From contig JAJIRX010000500.1 in the NCBI GenBank assembly GCA_023853785.1, positions 806,001 to 870,000 on the forward strand: a stretch of 64,000 nucleotides of DNA, in the 5' to 3' direction. Source of the stretch: Psilocybe azurescens (lineage: Eukaryota; Basidiomycota; Agaricomycetes; Agaricales; Agrocybaceae). Shown piece after piece: positions 14,691-26,991 of the stretch. Within the stretch, counting starts at the first letter, position 1. Every line of letters begins with the position of its first letter. The position numbers and the translations under genes were made by a program. Under the pieces are notes generated by a model that did no database searches, was not told where the DNA came from, and was given only the letters and a program-made list of their open reading frames with translations.

Positions 14691-16913
14691 CTATGCAGTT
14701 ATAGAAACGGGGTTCGCGTCTGCCTTCTTGCTGTTAGCAGCCGCCTCTGCATCCTTCACTGCCTGCTCTGCTTTGTTTTTCCGCTCCTCAACTTCTTTCA
14801 TTTGCTGCTCCAACTTCTGCTTCGCAGCTGTACTGGGATTGTTGAACGTCATACTCCTGTTTTGGCTCGCCCCACTCATCGATCCAGTCTCAGGTGTCGG
14901 AACGCTCACGATCGGGCCCGTCGTGGAGAGTCCACGATGGAAGGTAGAAGGCAGCACGCGGCCTTCAGGGTGCTGGAAAGCGCACTGAGCGCGCGTGCAA
15001 GCGGCGCCAAATCGACATTGCGTAGCAAATTGAGTCTGGCGAGGAGGATGGTTGAATGTGCACCCTGGACGTGTGCATGCAGCACCAAATCGGCAGGCAA
15101 CAGAATTGTGATGAGCTTGAGGTGTCGGTACTGTTGCGTTAGGTATAGAATGCTCAACTAGGATCATAATGTCAGAAAATAGATTAAGAAATACATGAAA
15201 AAATATCATACCTTGAGGGTTGAGAACAGCGGGACTAACATGGGCCTTAATGCAATCTTTATCCTTACAATTTTTACCCTTATCGCACGCTTCATTGCTG
15301 AGAACCACTCCACTCTCAGCGGTGGCAACAGGTGAAGGATGAGAATATCGACAATGAGCGTTGGTGCATTTCAGGGAGAATTTGCAAAGTGTTGGGGATT
15401 GGGGACGTTCAGGGATAGTATATGCTGGTTGGGTCTGCACAGCAGGTCCTGCAGTGCGAGCAGCAGCCAGATGGGGCTGATGTCGAAGGTGCTGGACTGA
15501 TTGGTGTAGGCGCTACTATCGGAATAGCGGCAGAAGTGGAAGCATTGTTGGGTGGGGCAGCTGAAGGTTTATTGATTCCAATTGGTCGATCGGAACCTCC
15601 TGCAGTTGGACCTCCTCGACCCCTCGCTGTGCCACGCCCACCTCTTACACCGCCGCGCCCACGTCCTGCTCCATTCACAGGCCCATTGTTGCCGGATTGT
15701 TGTTGTTGCTGCTGCGGGAAACCGTTGTTCATATTGTTCTGGAACATACCCATATCTCCCTGGCATGCCTTGCATACCTTGCATAGGGAATCCTGGTCCA
15801 CCGAATTGCCCATTGGCTGGGTTGATAATACCCATCGACGAAGCCATTTGAGCCATAAGTGCCATCTGGTTCATCATCATCTCCTGCAACATTAGAGGGT
15901 TTGCCATATTTGCCGCAGCTATCGCATTCATGTCCATTCCCATTGGGAAATTAGGAGGCATCATCATGTTCTCGGGTGAGTTACCGATGATGTTGTCAAT
16001 TCGGGCTTGGATATCGTCCCGCTGGAAATTTTTTGAGTTACGACCAGCCGGCCCTCCAACACGTTCTATCAAACTGCGAGTATTGGGATGGGGGTTACCG
16101 TTTGGACCTGAGCCATCACGATACATGGCACGAGGGCCTGTCGGGAGGTCCGTTCGTCTTGACTTGTTTGGATGGCTGGGTGAAGGAGAACGGGCGGAAG
16201 CAGTTCTTTTCTGTGAGGAATTGGAGGCAGATGGAAGGGCTTGAGAGATTGCATGTTGGTATACGCCATTTCGGGGAGGATTTGGTCGTGACGAATCGTT
16301 AGGTATGTGAGGGGGGGCTTCTCGAGCAGGTGTCGGGGCCACAGGAGGCTCGGCCTTTGGTGGAGGAGACTGGGGAGGAGCGTCGGGTAGAGTGGCGCCT
16401 TTGCTGCCTCTGCAAAGATCCATTCAGTGAAATCAGGATCTACAAGCAATATTAGAAAGGGTGCATGAATAGTAGGGTATCTATATCAAAAACATACTGA
16501 AATCTGCACCAATTACTGCAGGAGATGCGATGTTAGTAATCCGCTCTGCGAAACAAAGTGAAAAGAGAGCATACTATCTTCAAGTTCGCTCGTAACCTGG
16601 GCTTTAAGTGCATTGTCAGCAAAGATCCCATAAAAGAAGTGCTTTTTCTGGAACCCACCAGCTGTTTTATTATTGATAACCATGATAGTAATGTATTCTG
16701 CCATAACGGGATCTGCAAGAACATAAGAAATAGTGGATTGGGTCGTTGAGAAAAAAAACCCACCTGCGTCAACGCTATATCCCCTTTTCGTGAGTTCATC
16801 CTGAATGGAGTCCTGTGCCAAGAGAGTGAGCAAAAACTGAATACAGTTATAGACCTATATCATACCTGGAGTGCTTGGGCACGGTCTGTGCCAATAGTGA
16901 GTCCGAACGACAT
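14691..16913 (-). CDS. NAB2: Nab2/ZC3H14-type poly(A) RNA-binding zinc-finger protein
   Basis: Nuclear polyadenosine-RNA-binding protein acting in poly(A)-tail length control and mRNA export. The start MSFGLTIGTDRAQALQ is at 16913. The N-terminal PWI-like domain follows over several tiny exons: DSIQDELTKRGYSVDA, DPVMAEYITIMVINNKTA, then QVTSELEDIIGADF and TEWIFAEAAK. A Pro/Ser-rich linker leads to a Met/Asn/Gln-rich segment and an RGG-type stretch (GAGRGRGGVRGGRGTARGRGG). Four tandem CX5CX4CX3H fingers are visible: CKFSLKCTNAHCRYSH, CDKGKNCKDKDCIKAH, CRFGAACTRPGCTFNH and CRFGAACTRAQCAFQH. The C-terminus is a charged helix. Yeast Nab2 has seven fingers, so this form is shorter. Three frame breaks need one-base corrections: 16400-16402, about 15758-15763 and 15473-15476. 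Confidence 0.88.
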
Positions 16914-17137
16914 GATGTGGGCGTCTAAGGGAGAGTTGAACGACGACAACGATTCAGGCGACGAGGAGCGTGGAGGTCCGATTTGAACTCCGCCTCGCTG
17001 GGGCCCACTGCCAAGGTGTGTCTTTCTGCTGACAAAGATCACGCCCTTCACGCAAAGTCGGAGCCCCGGAAAAAAAGATAAATGCCTTGCTCCCTTGTAT
17101 CTGCTGGGGCAGCAATCGCTTACGAGTACATTTATAA

Positions 17138-17224
17138 GCATTAATGGGGTAGTGGTAACCTGGGTCGTTGCCAATCATCGAAACATTGTTTCGACCCGCC
17201 GGGGTTCGATTCCCTCTTAATGCA
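17138..17224 (+). tRNA. tRNA-Gly(GCC) with a 17-nt intron
   Basis: The acceptor stem is perfect (17138-17144 GCATTAA with 17217-17223 TTAATGC). The D arm is GGGT/ACCT around AGTGGTA. The anticodon stem GGTCG (17163-17167) pairs with CGACC (17192-17196) only if 17174-17190 is removed as an intron placed after position 37, the canonical site. That leaves the loop TTGCCAT, anticodon GCC. The T loop is TTCGATT and the B box GGTTCGATTCC is exact. Weak points are a three-base variable loop, one C-C mismatch and one G-T pair in the T stem. A TTTT terminator lies just downstream. It is probably functional, but a degenerate copy is possible. It lies upstream of the NAB2-like gene. Confidence 0.7.
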
Positions 17225-20200
17225 TGTAGATCTTTTGCAATTGCCTGTTCTTCCATTTTGCCATAACATCTCAAAGCAAATTATTTTCACAACAATGTAT
17301 CCATCTTCATTTTTGATAAATATGCATGTTGATTTTGAACACTTACTGATGTTATTTCAACCTCTTCAGGTTCCCGAGCCATTGCTCACTGCATGAGTGA
17401 GATTCTTTGTGGGCTATGTCGGAGCTGCGCAACAGCCTAGAGGGTTACGGTACCATGACGGTTGCGTAAGTTATATTTTATTCTGCGATGTCGGCCTCAT
17501 GAACAGCCTTGACCTCCAGTTGGGGAGATTGTATGCCACAGTACAATGCAGATTCACGACAAGTAGGAATCAGGAGAAATCAGGATCATGATACACATGA
17601 TCCTCCAAAATTCTCTTTCAACCTCGCAGTTTCTCCCACGCACAGCCAAAATGTTGCTCATAGTAACTCATAGTCCGTCATTGACTGGAGGAATTATATC
17701 GCAAAGTCTCTGCGAAGTTGAACCGATGAATGTCAAGTCGCCGTTAACGAGAACGTTGATGGAAATCAATCGAAAATCCGATAAGCTACATCACACGACC
17801 AACTCGACTTGATAAAATCAGCTAAGCCCCATGGGCTTTGAAAGGGCAATTCGAAATTCTTTGGTTACGATAACCGTATTGCACCATACGAGACTCGAGT
17901 CAGCTATCTCATTTAGTTTTCGAGTGAGCACCCATTTCCTCTTGTAGTATGCAGTACAGTGCACACACCTAAATGATAATCCGGTGCTTGCATAAAATTG
18001 AAACCTTCTATGTCACCTTTATGTGGCGCACCTTATAACTCCCACGGGATAGGAACCATGATACAGAATGACGCATTCTTCTGATGCAGTTCAGTATGTC
18101 GATGCTGAGAACATCAAATCCCCGAGCCAGAGTCAAGTGCCAGGCAAAGGCCCGAGGGGTGCCATTGGCCCGTAGGATCAATGGCAACAGCATATTGAGT
18201 GCCCGGTATCGCCCCCTCGTCTCCCAAAGTGGGTCAAGAGCGGTCATCGAGCAATAGCTAGGGTTGTGGCCCAGCAGCATGAATCAGGAGAGTGATGAAT
18301 ATGCTCACTTTGAGTCATGATTTGAATTGTAGAATGAGTGGCAATATGTCCAGTGTGGCCATAAGAGTGTTCGACTGGCATTATAGCCCCTTTGTTTTCC
18401 TGGTCAAGATCGTGATTCGTGAACATGAGTGGCGCATTCTCCCGACCGAGTTAGATGTGATTATATCCACATCGATTTGAATCATAAAGATGTGAGTCTT
18501 TCTATGTCTTTTCGTTAGTGTCGGTTAATAGAGTTTCCCACAATCATCTAACCCTCGAATAAGATGGAGGGGAGATGAAGACTTCGACACACAAAGGCCA
18601 TACATCACACTCACAGGGTTGCTTTATATCTACTGTCGCCGAACTCGATCTTATCTAGCCACTCAATCTAAAAACAATATTATGGGTGCCACTGAACTCT
18701 TTGATCGAAATCGAGTCTGACTCACCATCGAAATTAAGGTTGCCTCCGCGTTCGTTTAGGCGCCCAATCGGTGATCGATCTTGTCCTTCTACGATCATGT
18801 CTACTCTCTCATGACACCCCAAACAAGAGGATCGGCGAAGAATTAAAATTTAACGCCCAACATACCTCTCCGTCTCGAAAACCTTTCGCACCAATCTTTC
18901 GGAGGAGTTATGGGCGATGTGGTTCTATAGTCATCGCTATGAGATCATATCAAGGACCATTTTGGTCATTGGTCCATGCTTACCCACGGCTTTCATTATA
19001 TCCACTCAATCACCACATTCACATTATCAGCCGCAGCGTGGAGGGAGCGTGCTATCCATAAGCCGAAAGACATATGTATGAGTATAGAAGCACCATGCAC
19101 CGAGTACTTATAAAAAGCACCGGCGGCCTTTCAACCTTTACAGACCTACGGTGTACACGGTTCTCATAATATTGAGTTCGTGATTCACATCCCTTCCATG
19201 ACCTTACATTGAGGTGCCTTCCAGTACCTCCTTAGGCTTTTACCTGGTTCCTACAGACATGACAAGTGATACAGAGTTTGAATAAGACACCGTTCCTCGG
19301 TGTCCTTGATCTCTAGCAGCACATGACCCACCTCGTTCCGTTATTAAAGCCTCCGACTCAGTAACCTGCTGCCACCACAAGTTACCCCCTTCATAAGAAA
19401 GTACCTGGGTCCCTTTCCTCACTTCGCGCTTCGGTTTTCCGCGTCCGAAGTTTCTTGCAAAAGAGAGATAATTAGAGAACTTGGAAAAAACGTGCCTGCA
19501 GAAGAACTTCTTACTTGACATGTTCACGTATACTTGGGCGGCGGTACAGAGCATAGATGAAAGAACACTGTCAGCCCTGTTACTGTTCTAATACTGGCAG
19601 AACAAAGCAAAGACTCGTTTGTCTTTTTTCTGACGGGGAGCATGGAGCGGCGTGCGCGATGACGATTCCAAGAAGTCGAAATGTCAACCTTTCACAAGTC
19701 CAACACGGGTATTACAAGCTATGTCACCAATCAAGCTCATCCTTAGAAGTATGTAAGCATGATGCTCTGCCTCGAAGAGATGCATCTATCTTACCTGGAT
19801 GATATCACTCTGTTCTGATATCTCGCGCGTTGGGCGTCGCGAGACATTTTTACTGGGTTCAGTCTCGGTAGAGTATGAGGCCAAGTCAGATGATAAGTAG
19901 ATATTCCAATGTGACGCGAGACCCCGAGCCATAAGCCTGATCCCTTCTCAATAGTACCATATAACGAAGGTACAGGCCCAGGGCCGACCCTGCCGAAGAT
20001 TGGTATATTTGCCTGAATTGAAGAACATGTACTTGGGAAAATATGCCAATGCCGCCTCTTACCTCCCTGTCATCAACGTGTTCTCTATGAAAAAGAAATT
20101 AACCATATTGATCGATTCTGGTTCAGTTTCGCCGCCTTCGAAAGATGATCATAGGCGGTGACGCACGAACAGAAGAAAAAGAAATGCGGAAGAGAACAAC

Positions 20201-21195
20201 GGCGGATGCAAGGGGACAATTAAATGCATGGGGAACAACTCACAAATAAAATAAAAAAGAAGATAATTAGAACCTCAACGCAACATGCAGATGTGCAACC
20301 GCGCACGCACGCACGCTGGACCGTCTTCGAAAAAGGCGAAAGTGGTTCGACGTTTGAGTTTTAACGGCTTGACAATAGAAATTCCGAAGCGTGAGCGCAG
20401 ACTCCCAGATGACAGGGGATATCCATCGCAGATTCCATCATAGCATTGTCGTTGGGTGGGATTAATAAATTTGAAGCGAGAACAAAACGTGTTCAAGATG
20501 CTGTATGTTTCTCATCAGAAACTTCTTCAAATTCACTGGGGCGCTGATTTCCTGACCCATCACGACAGAACTGAGATAAGACTACAACTTCGAGGTTAGT
20601 GGGGCGTGGTGAACACGTTCAAGGGATCTGAAAGCTTGAATCATTAGGCATATGTCCCTGACATTTATGACATTCTGTACACCACCTCGGCCGATTTGCG
20701 CTGTTCTACGTTCTTGTTTCCCCACAGACGTCTTTTAATACATTCTCCGGATCGCCCCCGAGGGCATGCTACATAGACGCTTTTGTCAGACGCCAGGTTG
20801 AAGTGCTGCGTCGCGTTTTTAGCTTGAAACTTGCTTCAAGAATAGTAGAAGGCGTTGTTGTGTTGTATCATAATTTTTATTTGTTTCGTTGTGAATACAT
20901 GTTATGTAAGTAATCAATGCAAGTATGAACCTGTTAATAAGGATAGATGATGTAGAAACAACAACCGATGCAATGCAGGGTGAAGAGATAAGTTCAATGT
21001 GGTATGCAAAATGAGATAAGGCAGTGAATGCTGGTGAATGAGAGGCAAGAAAAGAGAAGAATGCGGGGTATGTGGATTATGCTACAATTGATGTCAGTGA
21101 CAGATACGGAAGATTGATTTTGAGAGACAAGAAAATGAGAAATGAAAAAGGCAAAGGAGCGACTGTAGGAGATCATAAGTCCATGAAAGCAAACG
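17225..21195. other. Long gene-poor interval
   Basis: About 4 kb between the tRNA-Gly and the cyclin stop. A short minus-strand frame, MAREPEEVEITS followed by a GTAAGT donor (17340-17393), could be the first exon of something, but I find no continuation. Minus-strand frames at 18008-18280 and 19240-19554 (90 and 104 codons) resemble no family I know. The rest looks non-coding. It probably includes the cyclin 3' UTR near 20900-21195. Confidence 0.45.
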
Positions 21196-22199
21196 TCACC
21201 AGCCAGAGGGCACCGCAAACGCGAACATCTTGGGCTTCAGCGGATGTGACACAGGCACACCCTCAGTCAAGCCAAAATTGGGAGACGTATCGATCCCACG
21301 AATCTTAGGATTCGTGTCTGGACCACCAACTGGTGTCGCAGGGGAACCCGAAGATGTTGGCGATGTGGCATTCGAGAATGTGGGTGACGGGGTATCGGGT
21401 GTGTTGGGATCGGCACCCCAAGGACCCTTTGTAGGTGTCCCGGGAGCTCCTGGCACTTTTTGACCAGCTTGTCGATTTTGAGCGAAACCTGGTACGGGAC
21501 TCGTCGTACTCGATTTCTCGTCGAACGGAGTATTTGCGGTGGACGCTTCGGCTCTGGCGGCCCGTTTTGAAACGAAGGTCGTCGGATAGTTGGGATATTG
21601 GATTTTACTGTCCCGGAAGTCTGTTCGTACGGCGTTTTCGAAATTACTGAGTATCGGATCGTCGACGGTGAGCTCCCAGTCCAGATATGTGCACATCTCC
21701 CTCTCCATCTGATTCACCTCCCGCAGAGTAAACATGCCCTGAGCAACTATACACCACGACTTGTTCGAATACGTATCATCGCACATCACTTTCGAGGAGA
21801 TCATATAGGCGGAAATAAAGAGACGGTGACCGGAGGAGCCGCGGGCAGAAGGGAAGCGAGCTTTCAGACGTTGTAGAAGAACTAGGGCGGCAAAGGTAAC
21901 GGCAGCATGCAGTTTCGTTCGATGGAGGGCATAAGCAATAAAATAGGGGAGTTTAGCCTGGGCTTGGCTGGCGGATTGAGGATACTCGGGACATGCAAAG
22001 AGATGTGTGATGAAGCGGGCGGCGAGTTTTGCGAGTAATTCTTGACCATGGTACGGATCGTTTTTGGCAGGTGGTGGTGCAGTCTGATGTGAGATAATCT
22101 AAGAAAAGACTGGACCGAGAAAGAGAGTATTTGTGAACATACCGATGGAACAGCAAACTGGCGTCGAGGGGCTCCTGAGCCTGGATTGTGAGATGCCAT
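21196..22199 (-). CDS. PCL-type (Pho85-like) cyclin
   Basis: Cyclin of the fungal Pcl1/2 class, which activates a Pho85-type CDK in G1 and polarised growth. The start MASHNPGSGAPRRQFAVPS is at 22199. One intron (GTATGT...TTAG, about 22096-22142) joins it to IISHQTAPPP and then to the cyclin box: ELLAKLAARFITHLFACPEY, LPYFIAYALHRTKLHAAVTF, ALVLLQRLKARFP, HRLFISAYMISSKVMCDD, then SNKSWCIVAQGMFTLREVNQ and MEREMCTYLDWELTVDDPIL. The last block is the typical PCL end of the cyclin fold. A Ser/Thr/Pro-rich tail with many TP and SP sites follows, typical of phospho-regulated turnover. Total is about 318 residues, with no frame break seen. The exact Pcl subclass cannot be fixed by eye. Confidence 0.87.
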
Positions 22200-25100
22200 T
22201 TGATGCGGAATACCTGGGACACAGAAATGTCAGGGAATGGTACACCGGGATGAAAAACGGTTGGGTTATAAGAAAAGGGCAATTTCGTAGTGGCACGAGG
22301 GTTCGTTTCCCCAATAGGCCTCGTGTCCACAGAGATCTAGCAAGCGAAAAAACTTTTTGTCCAGATATCTCCATTTGGACTTGCACCCTTTGGGACTGCA
22401 CACGCCTCTCTGGGGTCAACTTGCCCGTCCCATCTCCCTGAATGTCCACGACTACTCACCTATTTTACTATTATATACCAGACAATAGTCGTTTGTCGAT
22501 TCACTTGTCGTGTAGATTACACTAGGCGAGCAGCAACGAGTCTGTGTGCACGGTGCGCCTTTTGTTGTGTTAGCGTAGTGGTGGCCTGTGGTAGCCTTAG
22601 GCTTAGCGGCGAAGAGGGACAATAATATGTATATCAGCTAAATGCAGGCTTTATATATCAGCCTTTTACTGTGTGCTCAAGTTGGCATCCAAGAGAGAAG
22701 GAGTCAATGAAAATGTTCAAGCACAGCCTCATCGAAATTTATTTGACCGGGCGCGATGGAGCCGCGCACAATGAAGTTGACAAAACATTCCATCCATGTC
22801 TGCACAATGGGAGGCTATCATTATCGGCCGAGTCACAGTCATTCAACATTGGACAATCCAATCCATACACCCGCCACACACCCCTCTCTCGCCAGCCACT
22901 CCGCACACATCTTCCGACTCGAGCCCCTAACATCACGGCGCGTCTTTCCGTCCAGCACTGCTACATGTCTCCTGTCAACCTTCAGCTCGGCCTTTCAGTT
23001 ATCATATTGCTTTCACAAGTCTTCTTTCATACTCCTGTGCTCAATGTTCTGCCGTTTTGATCAATGAAATTTCCTTGTCCTGCGTTCATTCAACCTTGAC
23101 CAGCAGTCTGATATCGTCCAAGTCGTTGCATTCGCATGCCAGTGTACTTAGCTTTCAGCTTAAGGTAAGATTTCGACAGCTGACAGTTCTCGGCATTCAG
23201 CCAATTCTCCTCGATTCTCCATTCATCCTTACTGCATCACATCCTACCTGTATCTCACCGCAGCACCTTACGTGCATGGCATTTTCGTTAACCACGCCAC
23301 ACCATGGCGGGCTGAGAATAGAGATCAGAAGCCAACAAGAAATCTAATGGCCCGTGGGATCCATTACCCGAACATCAGTTCGCGAAACCTGGTAAGAGAT
23401 GCCTTCCATCGATTAAAACATCATATTGACACGCTAAACTTGCATGGTTCTCAAAAGTTTACCACTCCCAAGGCCTTCTATTCTCTAGTTCTGTGCCGAG
23501 GTACTGGCCCATTAGCCCGGTACCTATCAGCACAAATGGATAGCAGTGCCTTTGAGTCAACAACAACGTATCCACATCTACCCTTTCACGTCGACTTCAC
23601 TGGTCCACCCAAAGCAAATCACACCATGCTCCGTTTGGGGACAGCCTTTTCAAATCCACTGTGGGCAGCTGTGGGCCCTTACTATACACCCCCGCGGGCC
23701 GCAGCTTCTGACAGCTTCTAAAGTGGGCCCTTCGTGGACTTATATTCTCAGCCCCAGACCTCACTGCCACTATGAGGCCCGAAACCCTCGTTCCGCTTCT
23801 CAATCGGACAAGACCAATTTTCCAGACATTGTGGCGATTCTTCGGGATCGGCATCCTGCTATCCGCTGGACCTTCGGTGTCTGGTTATCGGATTCACTCC
23901 GCTTTTGAATGGTCCCGTCGACACGAACGTTACGGATGAGATCCGACGATAGGTCGAGTAAACTTTCTAAAGCTATAACGGATTGCCATTTCGCGTTCGC
24001 AGGATAGGTTGTGTTCCAGGCTCCTCGAGAAACGAAACGTAAAGTCGGTGTTATCGATCATTGCGCTATCGCAACACCCTATTAGATAGATACGAAAACC
24101 CACAACTAGACCATGTGAGAGCCGCGAAGGGACAGTTTTTCTCATAAAATGCCCATTTCATGAAGCTTCTGTGTGAGATGCCCTGGAGGGATGCTGGTGG
24201 AAGTTCGAGAAAGGGATGTCCCAATCAAGGTCCAATGCTTGGTAACGTAACCCGAGTCCAACCTTAGACCCAGGTTAGGGTCAGGATTGTCAATTTGTGA
24301 TCGTATCAAAACGCGGCGTTTTTCCAATGGCACGCGCGCGGCGCACGCCTCTTGTCGTCTCAACTGCTCCTCCGTGTCCGAGTGGCATCTTGCTCAGTTT
24401 CACCGAATTACAAGGGCACTGATCGATAACTAGTGCGACAACAATACTTACACACATTGGCAGAATTCTCCACGTCTCCCCGAGAACTTCCGACGATAAT
24501 GTGACGCAAACGCCTTTTGACATGTCGTCTGTCAGGCGACGGTCTCAATTCGATACGCGTTTGGCTTTATCAACCACGCACGCTCAAGGAGGCGCCGACG
24601 TATTGAAAGAATTGGTCTATTCTACACAAATTTTACGTCTTAAGATTGTGTTATCGCTGCCTATGGGTATCGGCCACAAGGTTTTTCATCTAGATTGACA
24701 TGCTGCGAACAGGTGTTATCAATTTGATTGATTTGGCCTGAACTTTAAGCTAGTTATCTCGTCTTAGGGCATCGGCTACAGTGCAGCGAGGTAGCTTTCC
24801 CAGGATGGTGACCTTGGACTGTGGTAGTACCCTGATTAACCTTGATTTCACCTGCTAGAGGTCTGTCTAGCGTCACATGCGCCAAAGTCGTGATTTATGC
24901 TGCTCATGTACATATCATGTAGTCGAGTCATTCTCGTATGCGAAGAATTCAACTTAACTATTAATAGATCTCATACATTAATTATAATACCAAGAGAAAT
25001 GCAATGGGTGCCAACAGTCATACAGCTGGGCGCCCGAAGGATGACTGCTATCACTTTGTCCTATCCCAACAGTATTCTGATACATAAATCGAAAAATGAC

Positions 25101-26005
25101 ATCCCATATGTTTGTTCGATGTTGACATATGTGGCATTGATTGATGAGGTATATGCATGGCCAGAACCGCTCGTATAGATGCCTTTGTATGATTCATTCT
25201 CTGACTATGGAACGCACTACCGGGTTCTGAAAGCTCATGCTTCATATAGATGCTAACTTGTTTGGATTTCCTTCAAGAGCGGACTAAATGCTACTTAGTT
25301 TAATACAACGCAAAACACAATGCATATGCCATCGACGGATTTGATTAATGCCAAAATGCACTCATCGTTTGTGTGGAATTCAAACAACTTACTAATGCCA
25401 AATATGTTTCAAGGTCCTTTTACGTGTTTGTTAGCCTGCCCTTTGATCCCAAAATAGGTTGCTGTCGAGTCGAAGAGTCGATCGAATTGAGCGCCCAAAT
25501 ATAGCACCTGCCAGGCCGGCTGTGCCATACTAAACAAAGCGTTGTGATGTGTCTGGTTAAAACACTCCATTCTTTCACTCATCTCAGTTGTCTTGCATTG
25601 GTAGGTTATGCAATATCAGTCGTATGAGCGCATACTTACCATTTCCCTACGCGTCACTGTAGTGACTTAGGCGCTCAAGCGCTCAAACCCGATCAGGCAG
25701 GCGCACCACGGCCCAAAGGCGTATCTAGGAGAAAAAAGCTTTAAAAGTAACATACTTGAGAACTTTATGGCAGATATTCGGTTTCCCTGATGCATCCTGT
25801 GACGATTATACCGATAGGAGGCCGCTGCCACAATTCACGCGCCGCAGTTGAATATAGCGATAAGAACGGCAATATATGTTTCCATGTAGTTAAGCCTAGT
25901 TAAGCACGCGGTTTCAATTACAGGTGGCGCCCCTTAGTTCCCCGTACTCGTCCACGGAGAGCATTTGAAATGGTATATTGCGCACGTCTCGGGAAATCAA
26001 GACGT
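22200..26005. other. Long gene-poor interval upstream of the cyclin gene
   Basis: About 3.8 kb. The first kilobase is the cyclin upstream region. A plus-strand frame at 23272-23721 (149 codons) and its neighbour at 23546-23908 overlap in different frames and show no motif I know, so I do not call them. The rest is unremarkable except for the palindrome and 8-bp tandem repeat near 25653-25686, listed separately. Confidence 0.45.
25653..25686. repeat. Palindrome plus 8-bp direct repeat, possible transposon end
   Basis: GTCACT-GT-AGTGAC (25653-25666) is a 6-bp inverted repeat with a 2-bp spacer. Four bases later comes GCGCTCAA twice in tandem (25671-25686). Short palindromes followed by GGCGC-rich motifs occur at ends of hAT-type elements, but I did not find a matching opposite end nearby, so the origin is speculative. 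Confidence 0.3.
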
Positions 26006-26991
26006 TTAAGCCTGAGACTTTGAAACTATTCTTCTATAAAAGCTTTTATAAATCAGCCACGCGTCGACGTATTCTTCGCTCAGTCCATCAGCAGTTCGTA
26101 GCCGCCCTGCACGAGGAATGCGTCCTGCTTTCGTAAATCCCAGTTTCTCCCACAATCTATAAGAATAAAAACGATTCACGGTCAAGATATATCAGGAATA
26201 CTGCGCGGAGATGGAGAATACCTGACAGAAGCGACGTTATTCACGTATACGAGGTTAAAAACACTGGCTTGATAGCCTAGACGAGGTGCATAATGAACAT
26301 ATGATGACGAAAGAAGTGATCCATAGCCCTTGTTTCGTTGCACGGGCGGCACAACGAAGCCTGCATTACAGATCTACACAACAATTTATTAGCGAACAGA
26401 AAAGAATTGACATGAGAGGGAGAATGCGTTCCCGAGTGAGCGGTGCGGCAGCAATCGGAATTCAGAAAACCCACATGAGACGAGCGTCCAGGATAGTTGG
26501 GTTTAATCTTAGGAGATAAATAATAAGATTCTCGGTATAGCAGAGTATAGCAATTGTGGAACAGCAATTTGGGCACCTACGTAGTAGTAACCAGCGACGC
26601 AGTCTTCCCATGTTCTCTGGCCCCTTTCAGTGTCAATGTCCAGCCTCACTTGATCCCCCGTGCGTATACGCTCCCTTGTGGCTGTTCTCGGGAACGATTG
26701 ACCGACGATCCCGACGAAGACATCAGCTGCGAAGAAGTACTCTTCAAACGTCTTCTGCATCATCTCCCCTTCTTGTGGGTATGTAAGGCCGTCTTCAATT
26801 TCCTTAGCAAACACTGCGCCTAGGTACTCGAGAAGACCGGGGAGAGCACTTGCGGTTGCCAATGTCAAGTGATGCACGGAGATGTATCTATCAGGCTCGG
26901 TATTTTCATCTATTGGAGAAAACCGCGCCCAAACAGTGGTTGGTAGAGCCGAAATGTCCAAAACGCGTTTTATCTCGCCATACGCAGACAT
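26006..26991 (-). CDS. GNAT-family N-acetyltransferase
   Basis: Acetyl-CoA-dependent N-acetyltransferase; the substrate is unknown. Exon 1 runs from MSAYGEIKRVLDISALPTTV (26991) to WEDCVAGYYY. An intron (GTAGGT...CTAAG) leads to IKPNYPGRSSH. A second intron of about 100 bp leads to ICNAGFVVPPVQRNKGYGSL. That exon contains the acetyl-CoA-binding motif A (QRNKGYGS), followed by YVHYAPRLGYQASVFNLVYV and NNVASVR. A last intron joins this to LWEKLGFTKAGRIPRAGRL and EEYVDAWLIYKSF, the stop being at 26006-26008. This order (VAGYY-KPNYPGR-CNAGF-RG.G-FNLVYVNN-LW..LGF) is the layout I know for a conserved fungal GNAT group of about 240 residues. No frameshift is needed. Confidence 0.88.

Noticed and set aside
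23272..23908. Plus-strand frames of 149 and 120 codons, possibly a gene
   Set aside because: They overlap in different frames, show no motif, and no intron arrangement gave a recognisable product.
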